Assembly (NCBI GenBank): GCA_018222985.1
Contig: JAAEZG010000002.1
Location: 1 to 64,000 of the forward strand
Source of the DNA: Gammaproteobacteria bacterium
GTDB lineage: Bacteria; Pseudomonadota; Gammaproteobacteria; Enterobacterales; Alteromonadaceae
Direction of reading: 5' to 3'
DNA length: 64,000 nucleotides
Part shown: positions 46,902 to 56,770 of the stretch, in pieces
Layout of the letters: each line of letters begins with the position of its first letter
Numbering within the stretch: the stretch's first letter is position 1
The notes under the pieces: model-generated
Seen by the model: the letters and a program-made list of their open reading frames with translations, nothing else
Databases searched by the model: none
Told to the model about the DNA's origin: nothing
Made by a program: the position numbers and the translations under genes

Positions 46902-47015
46902 GTCCGGTAGCAAATACAAGGAATTTAGGTTTTTAACGTGGGGATGTTCCTACCACCACAGCAAACATGGAATTTAGGTTTTTAACGTGGGGATGTTCCT
47001 ACCGCCACAAGCTAC
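46902..47015 (-). ncRNA. Repeat antitoxin RNA of the type III system
   Basis: Two direct repeats of 49 bases begin at 46920 and 46969 (plus-strand numbering) and share 31 identical bases at their core, from GGAATTTAGG to GATGTTCCTACC, with partial copies on either side (47017 and 46908). On the transcript (minus strand) the repeats read through GGTAGGAACATCCCCACG to CCTAAATTCC. They would be cut by the toxin into single-repeat inhibitors, as known for ToxI/TenpI RNAs. Confidence 0.78.
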
Positions 47016-47021
47016 AGGTGA

Positions 47022-47050
47022 ATTATGAATGTTAAGACGGCACTTTGCAA
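47022..47050 (-). promoter_or_regulatory. Promoter of the type III antitoxin-toxin operon
   Basis: On the minus strand TTGCAA (47045-47050), a 17-bp spacer and CATAAT (47022-47027). The expected transcription start near 47015 falls right at the edge of the repeat array. Confidence 0.7.
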
Positions 47051-47105
47051 ACGCATTGGCCGTTTTTTGTACGTATTTAGATGTGCGAAATAGAACACGC
47101 AATAC

Positions 47106-47208
47106 CGAAGAGTGAGCGCAGCGAACGGACGAACAGCGTCGCGCACGAATAACGAATAACGAACACCGAATAACGAACACCGAATAACGAACACCGAATA
47201 ACGAACGG
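47106..47208. repeat. Interspersed repeat, copy 4, with 14-bp tandem units
   Basis: Starts with GAGTGAGCGCAGCGAACG, then the 14-bp unit CGAATAACGAACAC repeated three times plus a partial fourth. Belongs to the family at 96-236, 31338-31530 and 46306-46362. Confidence 0.75.
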
Positions 47209-47229
47209 CATTCACCGTGCTTCGCACGT

Positions 47230-47277
47230 CCCGGCGTGGAACGCCGGGCTACGGTAATCCGGCTATAGCCGGATTAC
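47230..47277. repeat. REP-like hairpin and perfect 24-bp palindrome at the mshQ 3' end
   Basis: CCCGGCGT (47230-47237) and ACGCCGGG (47241-47248) form a hairpin. Next to it, GTAATCCGGCTA and TAGCCGGATTAC (47254-47277) form a perfect loop-free palindrome that includes the mshQ stop codon. There is no T-tract. The 13-mer shared with 15-27 marks a dispersed element. Confidence 0.7.
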
Positions 47278-50200
47278 TGGCGTTCCATCCAAAAAAGTAC
47301 ACGGTCGTTGCCGCGGTATTGGCCGAAGCCGGCGGTGGCACGTGGAAAGCGATGGCTGGCGCCATTTTCGTCAAGCCATGGGTATTCCAGCCAGCTCTCG
47401 GTTTGGTATTCAAACAAGAATTCGCCGGTCGCTGTCGGTGTTGGCGGCGTCCAGAAAAGGCTTTCGGGCAATAACTCACCGATAAGTAGGTCGCTATCAA
47501 CACCTGTTGCACTGGTGGCAAGGGCACTGGGGTTTTCCACAATGTTTAGCGCGGTTGCGGTGGTTGCTGTGCACGAGTCCAGATCGTTCAACACAAAGCG
47601 GCTGCCGTCCCAATATTCAGCACGCATAACTACCGGCAGTGGCTCGTCTTCTGGCCCATACGTATTTTCTAGAACCATGCGGCCGTAACGCAAATCAAGC
47701 ATGCCGCTCAGTGACGCGGCGGCACCTAATTGAGTGCTTAGGCCGGTGGTGATGAAATTACGATTGTCCATTTCGCTTACCACACGCAGCCCAATTCGCG
47801 CTGTGTTATAGGGGCCATCAGTGGCTTCACTGGTTAAGCGGTTGAACGTGGCTAAACTACCTAAATCTTCAAATCGGCCGTTAACCCAGTTACTTGTCAC
47901 AGGTGCGACCAAGCGTGACGCAAACTCGTCAGCCGCGGTGTCCGCCGGTGTGGTGTTCGCTATGGCAAGCTCAAAATCGGCGGTGTTGAGGTATTCTGGG
48001 CTGTGGTAGTTTTGCGTAACCACTCCAAGTGTGTTTACCGCATGCACTTCATAGGTCACGCCAATATTCGGCTGGCCCATGTAGGTGAAGCCAGCAACCG
48101 GGCATGCATTAGTTACACTTGAGCTGCTAACCATAAAGTGGGCTGGGTAAAAACGGCCAATGGGGCTTGGAACTTGCACCAGCACATTACCAGCGCCCAA
48201 ATAATCATCGCCGACTAAAGCAGGCAAGACATTTGGTGTGCCGGCTTCGCGCCAACGCGCGCCGGTCGTACGCATTGCTCCAGCGTAGTCGGGGTCATCT
48301 GCGAATGGCGCGGTGATCGTCAGCTTGCTACTGCTCCATGTGTCGCCGGCAATAACCGGGTAGGCCATGGAGTCAAAGCTAGCAGATACATTCTCGGTGG
48401 CGCCAACTTCGTTACCAAAGTTAGGCGTTGGATTGCCGGCTGCGTTTAGTGCTTGCACAATAAAGGTAAAGTCTTCGCCAGCTGCTTTAAAACCGGCCCC
48501 TGAATTGGTGGTGGCTGTCCATAAATTGCCAGTGTCGTCTAGCGCGCGAGCGACCAGCGTATGCGGTCGCACCACAAAGTCATTGATGCTCGAGCCTGTT
48601 AAGGTTGCTGCCGGATTACCATTGCCGGGGTTTTCGACGAGGTCTAAAGATGCATGCAGGCGTAATTGGCCAACGTCTGTATAGTTCGCCGTAATTGGCG
48701 CAGACCCGCTAGCGTCAAAAGTGAGATTCACCGAGGTACTAGCAAGCGCTGTTCCGTTATCATTTAATTCCACAGCAGTGCCGTTAACCAAAAAATTTTG
48801 GCCGCTTTGGCAGGTGAGCGGGTTAGTGCACTCGACACCAATATCCACAGTTTGCTCACCTTGTAACCGCGCCTCACAAGCGCCGGTGGTGGTGTTGGTT
48901 TCTACCGCGCGCAGTAACATCGGGAAATCAAGCCCCGCATGGCTGCTAACAATTGGGCTGCTACCATCGGTATGCGTAAAAACTAAACCAGCGTTAACAA
49001 AGTTGACGCTACAACCGGTTGCCGTGGTGCCGGAGCTGTCGTAACACTGCGTCGCATTCGTGGCGGTTGGCACCGCATTGCTAATTGAAAGCACGGTGGT
49101 GCCACCGGCTACATTGCGTAAATTACCGGTGCCAGAGCCGAGACTGAACTGCCAATCGCTTGCTTCAGCGGTGCTGGTTAAAATATCACCGCCTAGCCAG
49201 CTGCTGCCTGCCGCGCTTGCGGTTGTGGTGAGGGTTACCGCGTCATCATAGGTTTCACTGCAGTCAGCGTTGGCACAGGCGATAATTTCAATGGGCGCGG
49301 CTAAGCAACTAACTAGCTGGGTTGGGTGCTGAATACGATAATGGTCAACCGCCGCCGGCTCTGGTGTACAGCCTGCCGCTTCGTTGACTGCTGCCTGGGT
49401 TTCTGGTGAATAGGTAATTTGCGTATTATTACCCAGCGTAACGGTGCCTGCGGTCAGCGCACCGCCTTGAAAGTTTGTGTTATTGCCAAATTCGATATCT
49501 GATGTTTCATAGGGGCTATAAATAAGGCCATTAAATGTAAACTCAGGGCAATTTTTATCATTGTTACAGTAATTACCAATGACAAAGTCAGCCCCTTCAT
49601 ACAGATACACGACTAAATTAGCGACATTGCCACCGCTATTGAAGGAGTTGTCATTATCGCCCCAAACACCATCGCGAATGAATAAGCGAACTGGACCATC
49701 AGGGACAATGTTAATCGACGTATTATTATACAAATACATCGATTTGATGTAGTAATCTCCAGGGCCCAAGTTCAGTGTATTGGTATTGGTTGAGAACGTT
49801 ATTTGCTCAATATAGTAAGTGCCGCCGCCTGAAGTTGATGAAACTGCATTATTGCCTTGCGTATGAATAGTTCCATAAGTACCCGGAGCAATATTGGTTT
49901 GGTTTTGTAACGTGCCCGACCCCGTGAAGCTAGGGAATACAGCTGGGTCTAGTGGCGGATACTCAAGATCAACGGTATCAATGCTACCCGATGGCGTTGG
50001 CGTGTTGCCGCCTGTTCCGGTTTCGTCAACAATGTCGTTGTTATTGATCTGTGAGCCAGATCCAGAGGTAAATCCGTTTGAACCTACGACGCCATAACCT
50101 GCGAGTTCATTAAACAAGCTACAGGAGTCAACAGGTGGCGGTGGTGGTGGCGAGCCAGTATCGCAGCTAGGTGGCGTTGACCCTGTACCCGTATCGCAGT

Positions 50201-51224
50201 ATGCAACCCCACCAATGCTACCGCCGTTATTTTCAATGGTAGGTGCATCAGCATCGCCTCCGATAGTACCTTGCAAATCAATTTGGATTTCTGTGACAGC
50301 CGTGGCGCTTTGTGTGATGTACGCGTTGCTAGCCTGTAATTGAATAAAGTCTGCGATGGCACTGCCGGTAATACCCGAGTCACTACCAATAATTAAGTTT
50401 TGTGCGGCGGTAACGTCGCCTTGTACATTTGAGCTGGACGCCAAAATATTTACGTTTAAGGCGTTAATATCGCCTGTTAACTGACTATCGCTATCTAAGG
50501 TAAAGGTGCCAGTGGCATCGATGTTTCCAGTTATGGTAACGAGCGATTCAGTAATAATGTCACTACCAGATATATTGCCGTTGATTATATGGCCACTACC
50601 AATTGAAACCTGACCTTGCGAAAGAATATTACCATTGACTACCGAATTGTCGTCGCGCAATACGATCGAGTCCGGGGCTATAATCGAGCCAGTAATTGTA
50701 TTACCTCCGGCAATGTCAGCGCTTTGTGTCGCATTGATGACTCCAGTAATGCTGTCTTCATCTGACGTGGTAATTTGCACCGCGTTTAAGTCGCCAGTGA
50801 TGTTGTTTTGGCCACCTGTGGTTATCTGCGAGGCGCTTAAATTACCCACAACAGTGCTTTGAAAGCCAGTGGTAATGTTGCCGTCGGCAACTAAATTGGC
50901 GGTGCCGTTATATGAGCTACCGGTGTTGATGTTTCCAGTTGCGTTAAGCGTTAGGGCGATGCCTGAAGCACCGATTTGAATGGAAGCACCGTTAAGGTTA
51001 ACGTCTCCTGTTACATTAATAATGGTCTTCCCATCAGTGATGATGACATCGTTACTATTGAGCGTTAAGCCGTTAATACAAGTAACTTCGGTATTGTTCT
51101 TTGCTGTACACCCTGGGGGAACATTCCAGTTGTTACCGTTGCCATTTAGCGTGTATGTGGCGGCAACAGCGGTATTGAAACCAATAAAAATCAAGGCAAC
51201 AACGAAGAACCTACAAAACCCCAT
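47274..51224 (-). CDS. mshQ: MSHA biogenesis protein MshQ
   Basis: The 1316-residue exported protein (signal peptide ending in AVAA) is the large MshQ, thought to act at the pilus tip. The N-terminal 360 residues are a run of short beta repeats (NITGD, ITTGG types) like polymer-forming beta-helix proteins. A Pro-rich hinge (PPPPPP, about 362) is followed by a second beta-rich region and a C-terminal DUF6701-like half (about 700-1316). Repeated cysteine pairs (such as CADPNCSE-like spacing) suggest disulfides. It overlaps mshP by 14 bases. Confidence 0.88.
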   Translation of the reverse strand: MGFCRFFVVALIFIGFNTAVAATYTLNGNGNNWNVPPGCTAKNNTEVTCINGLTLNSNDVIITDGKTIINVTGDVNLNGASIQIGASGIALTLNATGNINTGSSYNGTANLVADGNITTGFQSTVVGNLSASQITTGGQNNITGDLNAVQITTSDEDSITGVINATQSADIAGGNTITGSIIAPDSIVLRDDNSVVNGNILSQGQVSIGSGHIINGNISGSDIITESLVTITGNIDATGTFTLDSDSQLTGDINALNVNILASSSNVQGDVTAAQNLIIGSDSGITGSAIADFIQLQASNAYITQSATAVTEIQIDLQGTIGGDADAPTIENNGGSIGGVAYCDTGTGSTPPSCDTGSPPPPPPVDSCSLFNELAGYGVVGSNGFTSGSGSQINNNDIVDETGTGGNTPTPSGSIDTVDLEYPPLDPAVFPSFTGSGTLQNQTNIAPGTYGTIHTQGNNAVSSTSGGGTYYIEQITFSTNTNTLNLGPGDYYIKSMYLYNNTSINIVPDGPVRLFIRDGVWGDNDNSFNSGGNVANLVVYLYEGADFVIGNYCNNDKNCPEFTFNGLIYSPYETSDIEFGNNTNFQGGALTAGTVTLGNNTQITYSPETQAAVNEAAGCTPEPAAVDHYRIQHPTQLVSCLAAPIEIIACANADCSETYDDAVTLTTTASAAGSSWLGGDILTSTAEASDWQFSLGSGTGNLRNVAGGTTVLSISNAVPTATNATQCYDSSGTTATGCSVNFVNAGLVFTHTDGSSPIVSSHAGLDFPMLLRAVETNTTTGACEARLQGEQTVDIGVECTNPLTCQSGQNFLVNGTAVELNDNGTALASTSVNLTFDASGSAPITANYTDVGQLRLHASLDLVENPGNGNPAATLTGSSINDFVVRPHTLVARALDDTGNLWTATTNSGAGFKAAGEDFTFIVQALNAAGNPTPNFGNEVGATENVSASFDSMAYPVIAGDTWSSSKLTITAPFADDPDYAGAMRTTGARWREAGTPNVLPALVGDDYLGAGNVLVQVPSPIGRFYPAHFMVSSSSVTNACPVAGFTYMGQPNIGVTYEVHAVNTLGVVTQNYHSPEYLNTADFELAIANTTPADTAADEFASRLVAPVTSNWVNGRFEDLGSLATFNRLTSEATDGPYNTARIGLRVVSEMDNRNFITTGLSTQLGAAASLSGMLDLRYGRMVLENTYGPEDEPLPVVMRAEYWDGSRFVLNDLDSCTATTATALNIVENPSALATSATGVDSDLLIGELLPESLFWTPPTPTATGEFLFEYQTESWLEYPWLDENGASHRFPRATAGFGQYRGNDRVLFWMERQ

Positions 51225-51678
51225 CGCTAGCCTCCAGCATTAATTCTTTTGAGTAGGTCATGTCACCGGCTTGACAAGCACCTTGGGCAATAATGCGAAA
51301 ATGCGTGCCGCTGTAGGGTGCAGTTAAATCAGCACGGTCACAATAAACGGTGGTTGAACAGTTGCTTAACCCCGCAATAGCAAAAGACTGCTCAGCACGA
51401 ACCTCAGGGGGCGGCGCGGCGGTGCGCTCTGGGCATAACCCACTGGCAGCAGGCGCGTCATGAGGGAATAGTTCGGTTAAAAACAGTTCGGCACCAGTGC
51501 GCGCAGCGGCTTGTGCGCGCGTGCCATACACTTCACCGACAATGGCCTGGGTAGAGTCACCCAAAATACGTACCATAGCCATGCCAATAAGGCTCATCAC
51601 CACAATAATAAACACCGCGACGGCCAAGGCTGCACCGCGCTGTTTAACCAGTGATGGCGAGTAGTGACTACGGAACAT
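51211..51678 (-). CDS. mshP: MSHA biogenesis protein MshP (PilX-like)
   Basis: 155 residues with one N-terminal hydrophobic helix (QRGAALAVAVFIIVVMSL) that lacks the Glu5 of true pilins, as in PilX/MshP accessory proteins. Four or more cysteines in the exported part. ATG 51678 behind GAGGTG is chosen; the TTG at 51702 is unlikely. It overlaps mshO by 11 bases. Confidence 0.85.
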   Translation of the reverse strand: MFRSHYSPSLVKQRGAALAVAVFIIVVMSLIGMAMVRILGDSTQAIVGEVYGTRAQAAARTGAELFLTELFPHDAPAASGLCPERTAAPPPEVRAEQSFAIAGLSNCSTTVYCDRADLTAPYSGTHFRIIAQGACQAGDMTYSKELMLEASDGVL

Positions 51679-52504
51679 TGGCAATATGCACCTCGTGAAC
51701 AATCTGTAGCGGCTCGGAGCCTGCTTCGCGGCTAAAGCGCCAGTCTAGTTGTACTAGGCTATTGCGTTGCAATGTGGCTTCAAAAACATAAAACGGAAAC
51801 TCATTGTTGTTCAAGTCATTGTAGATGTCTTCGGCCATTATTTCAGCACTTGCGGCACCAATGGTTTGCAATTGGCTAAAACTACGTTGCACGTTTTGTA
51901 GGCCGTAGCCAGCGAAGCGATAAATGCGATTTGAGGTGTCGTCATAGCACCAGCTTATTGGCTGGCCGCCTATGTAGTAACGCCGCGCCGGGCTTTCGGC
52001 TCCGAAAAATGCCGGGTTTGTTGAGTAGTTTATTTCTACCAAGTTATCTTGTGCCGGCGTGGTCGCTGTAATGTTCGTGATCACCTTGCGGCGCTGCACG
52101 TTATTGCCGTAAATATAGCTCGTATTGGTTGCATAAACGAGCAAGTAGCCGCCAATAAGGCCTGCGTTTGACTCAGGCTCGACAGCAATGAATGGGTCAC
52201 TGCCGGTTGGGCCCGGCCGCGGTATGTCAAGGTACAAGCTGCTGGCGAGTATTGGCATGAACTCTAAGCAGCGCTGAGAGTCGGTGCTTGATACACGAAC
52301 ACTTCGCGGCACCGCGCCCTGCAGTTCGCTGCTTAATCGGTTTAGCGCAAAACGTGACTGCGACACCAGTTGGTCGCGCTCGGTGGCATCACGAAATATT
52401 TGTGCGCCAAAGCCTAAATAATTAAAAACAAATAAGCCCGCTATGGCCAACAGCACGATGACAATAATCAACTCAACCAGTGTGAAACCGCTGCGCCGTG
52501 TCAT
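51668..52504 (-). CDS. mshO: Minor prepilin MshO
   Basis: 278-residue prepilin with site RSG/FTLVELIIVIVLLAIAG and a long C-terminal domain, matching MshO (PilW-like). It follows mshD with a one-base stop-start overlap (TAATG). Confidence 0.9.
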   Translation of the reverse strand: MTRRSGFTLVELIIVIVLLAIAGLFVFNYLGFGAQIFRDATERDQLVSQSRFALNRLSSELQGAVPRSVRVSSTDSQRCLEFMPILASSLYLDIPRPGPTGSDPFIAVEPESNAGLIGGYLLVYATNTSYIYGNNVQRRKVITNITATTPAQDNLVEINYSTNPAFFGAESPARRYYIGGQPISWCYDDTSNRIYRFAGYGLQNVQRSFSQLQTIGAASAEIMAEDIYNDLNNNEFPFYVFEATLQRNSLVQLDWRFSREAGSEPLQIVHEVHIANVP

Positions 52505-53028
52505 TAGTAATTCCCTCGCAGAGTGGCAAAGGTAAAGTTTTGACCGAATGAGGTGGTAATTGTCACTTCAATTTTTTTGTACAGGGTTACCGTTGACTGA
52601 CATGTGCCGCTGGTATCGCTATAGCAAACGCTAATCGCAAACTCGAAACCTGGGTAGCGCGCGGCAATATCAACGCCCATGGCGTCGGCTAATGTGGGAG
52701 CGGTTATTTGCAACTGATGGTAGTCATCGACATCGTCAAAGTCATTTCTCGCTTCACTGTCCGGGCCTAAATTAGCCGGCAACGTACAGGCGGGCGCGCC
52801 AGTTTCTCCGCAGCGCAGTGCGCCACCACTGCGGTCACTGTTTTCATCAAATGACTTGCCGTTAATTTCTTGAATAAATGCTTCGCCTAAGGCGGCAGCG
52901 CGTTGTTGCAACAAGGGCTCAGCGCTGCGCTGCGCTTGCGGAAAAACCAACACTGTCAGCAAGACAATTGAAATTGCCAGTACCACAATGCCGATAATAA
53001 TCTCAATAAGGGTAAAACCGCGCTGCAT
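52504..53028 (-). CDS. mshD: Minor prepilin MshD
   Basis: 174-residue prepilin with a minimal leader (MQRG) and FTLIEIIIGIVVLAISIVLL. It matches MshD (PilV-like). First gene of the inverted mshD-O-P-Q operon; it reads away from mshC. Confidence 0.9.
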   Translation of the reverse strand: MQRGFTLIEIIIGIVVLAISIVLLTVLVFPQAQRSAEPLLQQRAAALGEAFIQEINGKSFDENSDRSGGALRCGETGAPACTLPANLGPDSEARNDFDDVDDYHQLQITAPTLADAMGVDIAARYPGFEFAISVCYSDTSGTCQSTVTLYKKIEVTITTSFGQNFTFATLRGNY

Positions 53029-53066
53029 GGTTGCTCCGAGGGCGCTACGTTTATTGTAATTTGTTT

Positions 53067-53118
53067 ATATATTGTTCTGTATACTACACTTTTTTAGTTT
53101 ACACTGCATATATTGTTC
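53067..53118. promoter_or_regulatory. Direct-repeat operator candidate between mshD and mshC
   Basis: ATATATTGTTC occurs identically at 53067-53077 and 53108-53118 in the AT-rich gap between the two divergent genes. A regulator binding here could control both. Confidence 0.45.
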
Positions 53119-53154
53119 GCCATATATGACTATTGACGCAGAGCCACAAAAATC

Positions 53155-53673
53155 ATGCCAATGACAAATTTTCACAGCCGCCAAAATGTAAATTATCAGC
53201 AAGGTTTCACGCTGGTTGAGCTGATTATTGTTATTGTATTGGTCGGAATTTTGGCAGTGACTGCAGGCCCTCGCATTTTTGGCTCTGGCGGCGTTGACCA
53301 AGTGGTTACAGAACGCCAACTGATTAGCTTATTAAGGCTTCAACAACAACGTGCCATGCAAGACATGGCAAACCCCTGTTATGGCATTAGCATCACCAGT
53401 GCACAAGTTAGCCCGGTTGAATGCGGTGCGAGTATTAATGCGGCGCGTCTTATTCCGCTGCCCAGTGCCAATGGTATTAATGTGGTGTCGAGCATTAGTG
53501 GGGCAGCCACGGGGTTTTATTTTAATGCCTTGGGGTGTCCAGTTTCGACCAATCATGCAACCGTTGCTGAAAGCTGTGGTCAAAGTAGTGTTGAAATTCA
53601 AATGACCGGTGCAAATGCACGCCAAATTTGTGTACAGAGCCAAGGCTATATTCGCCCAGGAGCTTGCAGCTAA
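53155..53673 (+). CDS. mshC: Minor prepilin MshC
   Basis: 172-residue prepilin with a 17-residue leader ending QQG and FTLVELIIVIVLVGILAV. It matches MshC (pilin of the FimT type), with two disulfide-capable cysteine pairs (NPC/VEC and later). It stands alone on the plus strand just before mreB, not in its usual place next to mshA. Confidence 0.88.
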   Translation: MPMTNFHSRQNVNYQQGFTLVELIIVIVLVGILAVTAGPRIFGSGGVDQVVTERQLISLLRLQQQRAMQDMANPCYGISITSAQVSPVECGASINAARLIPLPSANGINVVSSISGAATGFYFNALGCPVSTNHATVAESCGQSSVEIQMTGANARQICVQSQGYIRPGACS

Positions 53674-53727
53674 GTTCTGTGTAGATAATACACATGCGCG
53701 CTTGCCCACAAGGGCTGCGCTTGGTAA

Positions 53728-54822
<1,095 letters not shown>

Positions 54823-54830
54823 GCGGCCGC

Positions 54831-55721
54831 ATGAAGTCGCTTTTTGAACGGGGGCCAACCCTTCTCTCACGACTGGTCATGGCGCTTATATGCGCCGCCA
54901 CGTTGATGTTTTTAGACCACCGGCTGAACACCATGCAGCCGGTGCGTTCGTTTTTATCGACCGTTGTCGCCCCGGTTCAATATCTAGCCGTTCTGCCACA
55001 AGAAGTTCTTGATCGATTAGTTTATCTGTCGACCACACGCACCACACTTCGCGAAGAAAACGTGCAACTCAAACAGCAACTGCAAGAACTTGAAATGGCC
55101 GTGCAGCGTTTAAACTTTCTCGAAAATGAAAACGACCGCTTGCGCCAGTTACTTGGCTCTGATGTGCGCCAAGAAAGCCGTCGCATGGCCGCCGAAGTGG
55201 TGTCGGTAGCAACCGACCCGTTTTCTCACCAGGTGGTCATTAACAAGGGCAGTACTAATGGTGTTTATGATGGCCAGCCAGTACTCGATAACCGTGGCAT
55301 TGTTGGGCAGATTATCAGTGTTGGTCGTGGCACCGCCCGCGTGCTACTTATTTCTGATCAAAGCCATGCCATATCACTACGGGCCGAGCGCAACGATATT
55401 CGTGTGCTTGCTCGCGGCACAGGCGACTTGCAGCAGCTTGAACTGATGTTCATTCCACACTCGAGTGAACTTGAGGTGGGTGACAAACTTATGTCGTCGG
55501 GCCTTGGAGGGGTTTTTCCTGAAGGGTATCCGGTAGCAGAAATTATTTCCATCGATCGTGACGAACGTTTGCAATATGCGCGCGTATTGGCGCGTCCGTT
55601 CGCCCAGCTTGATCGCATTCGTACCGTGTTATTGTTGTGGCCGGCGTCGGCAACCGAAACCCCGGTATACGATGAGGTGAAGTCTCCAGCGCTTGAAAAG
55701 GAGAGCACCAATGTGGATTAA
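54831..55721 (+). CDS. mreC: Rod-shape determining protein MreC
   Basis: 296 residues: one membrane helix (about 13-30), a coiled coil (about 70-110) and a periplasmic beta domain (SDQSHAISLRAER, VFPEGYPVAEI). MreC links MreB to the wall-synthesis enzymes. It starts eight bases after mreB. Confidence 0.97.
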   Translation: MKSLFERGPTLLSRLVMALICAATLMFLDHRLNTMQPVRSFLSTVVAPVQYLAVLPQEVLDRLVYLSTTRTTLREENVQLKQQLQELEMAVQRLNFLENENDRLRQLLGSDVRQESRRMAAEVVSVATDPFSHQVVINKGSTNGVYDGQPVLDNRGIVGQIISVGRGTARVLLISDQSHAISLRAERNDIRVLARGTGDLQQLELMFIPHSSELEVGDKLMSSGLGGVFPEGYPVAEIISIDRDERLQYARVLARPFAQLDRIRTVLLLWPASATETPVYDEVKSPALEKESTNVD

Positions 55722-56193
55722 GTCAGGATTACTGCCGCTGCTAACGAGCTATGTTGTGGCCTTGGTGTTGATGGTGATGCCAATGCCCGCATTTATGGAG
55801 GCTTGGCGGCCCGATTGGCTCAGCTTGGTCATTATTTACTGGGTGATGGCACTACCGCATCGCGTCGGCATGGGTAGTGTATTGGTGCTTGGCTTGGCGG
55901 CCGACATACTCATGGGCTCGGTGTTTGGTATTTACGCGACAGCGTTATTGATTATGGCTTACCCGGCGATTCGTCACTTTCAACGCATTCGCAATTACTC
56001 ATTTACCCAGCAAGCCCTTGTGGTTGCTATTTTGGTCATGGTGAAGCGGGTTATTGTGTATGAACTTGAGCATGTGCTGAACGATGCCGTATTCCAGCTG
56101 GCTTATTTGTACCCGGTTATTTCATCAGCCATTGCGTGGCCGTGGGTGTATTTAATTTTGCGCAAATATCGGAGGCATTACCTTGTCCGTTAA
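55711..56193 (+). CDS. mreD: Rod-shape determining protein MreD
   Basis: A 160-residue inner-membrane protein with five or so helices that completes the MreBCD complex. The ATG at 55711 behind GGAG is inside the end of mreC (11-base overlap). Confidence 0.95.
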   Translation: MWIKSGLLPLLTSYVVALVLMVMPMPAFMEAWRPDWLSLVIIYWVMALPHRVGMGSVLVLGLAADILMGSVFGIYATALLIMAYPAIRHFQRIRNYSFTQQALVVAILVMVKRVIVYELEHVLNDAVFQLAYLYPVISSAIAWPWVYLILRKYRRHYLVR

Positions 56194-56770
56194 TTCGCTC
56201 GTTTTAGCTTCTGGCTCACCCCGCCGCTTTGAGTTGCTCCAGTTACTTGATCGGCCCTTTACTGTGGTGCGCCCCGACGTTGTCGAGCAGCGTAATGCGA
56301 CGGAATTACCGACCGATTACGTAAAGCGACTAGCGCTTGATAAAGCCCGCGCAGGGGTCTCGTTGGCCAGCGCTGATGCGCTGGTGTTGGGCGCCGACAC
56401 TATTGTTGTGGCTGATGGTCAGGTACTTGAAAAACCAACTAGCTTTGACCATTTTGTCGGCATGATGCAGCAGCTGTCTGGGCAAACGCACCAAGCCGTA
56501 ACCGCAGTTGCGGCGGTTTGCCAAGGCATTGAGCGTGTGATTGTTAGCGCGGCAAAGGTTACATTTAAGCCACTTAGCAGCGAAGAAATAGCCGACTATT
56601 GGGGCTCTGGTGAACCACACGACAAAGCAGGTGGTTACGGTATTCAAGGGCGTGCAGCCAAGTTTGTGACGCATATTGAGGGCAGCTACTTTGCTGTGGT
56701 TGGCTTGCCCGTGTACGAAACTGAACAGCTCATCGTTGCGTTAATCAATGACATAGAGGGGCGCCCATGA
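56183..56770 (+). CDS. maf: Maf-like nucleotide pyrophosphatase (YhdE type)
   Basis: 195 residues with ASGSPRRFELL at the N-terminus and LGADTIVVADG in the active site, as in YhdE-type dTTP/UTP pyrophosphatases that clean the nucleotide pool. It starts with TTG seven bases after GGAGG, which overlaps the mreD end by 11 bases. Confidence 0.93.
   Translation: MSVNSLVLASGSPRRFELLQLLDRPFTVVRPDVVEQRNATELPTDYVKRLALDKARAGVSLASADALVLGADTIVVADGQVLEKPTSFDHFVGMMQQLSGQTHQAVTAVAAVCQGIERVIVSAAKVTFKPLSSEEIADYWGSGEPHDKAGGYGIQGRAAKFVTHIEGSYFAVVGLPVYETEQLIVALINDIEGRP

Noticed and set aside
46920..47017. CRISPR-like repeat pair
   Set aside because: Only two full 49-base repeats in direct contact without spacers, no cas genes, and a terminator plus toxin gene follow. 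A type III antitoxin fits much better.
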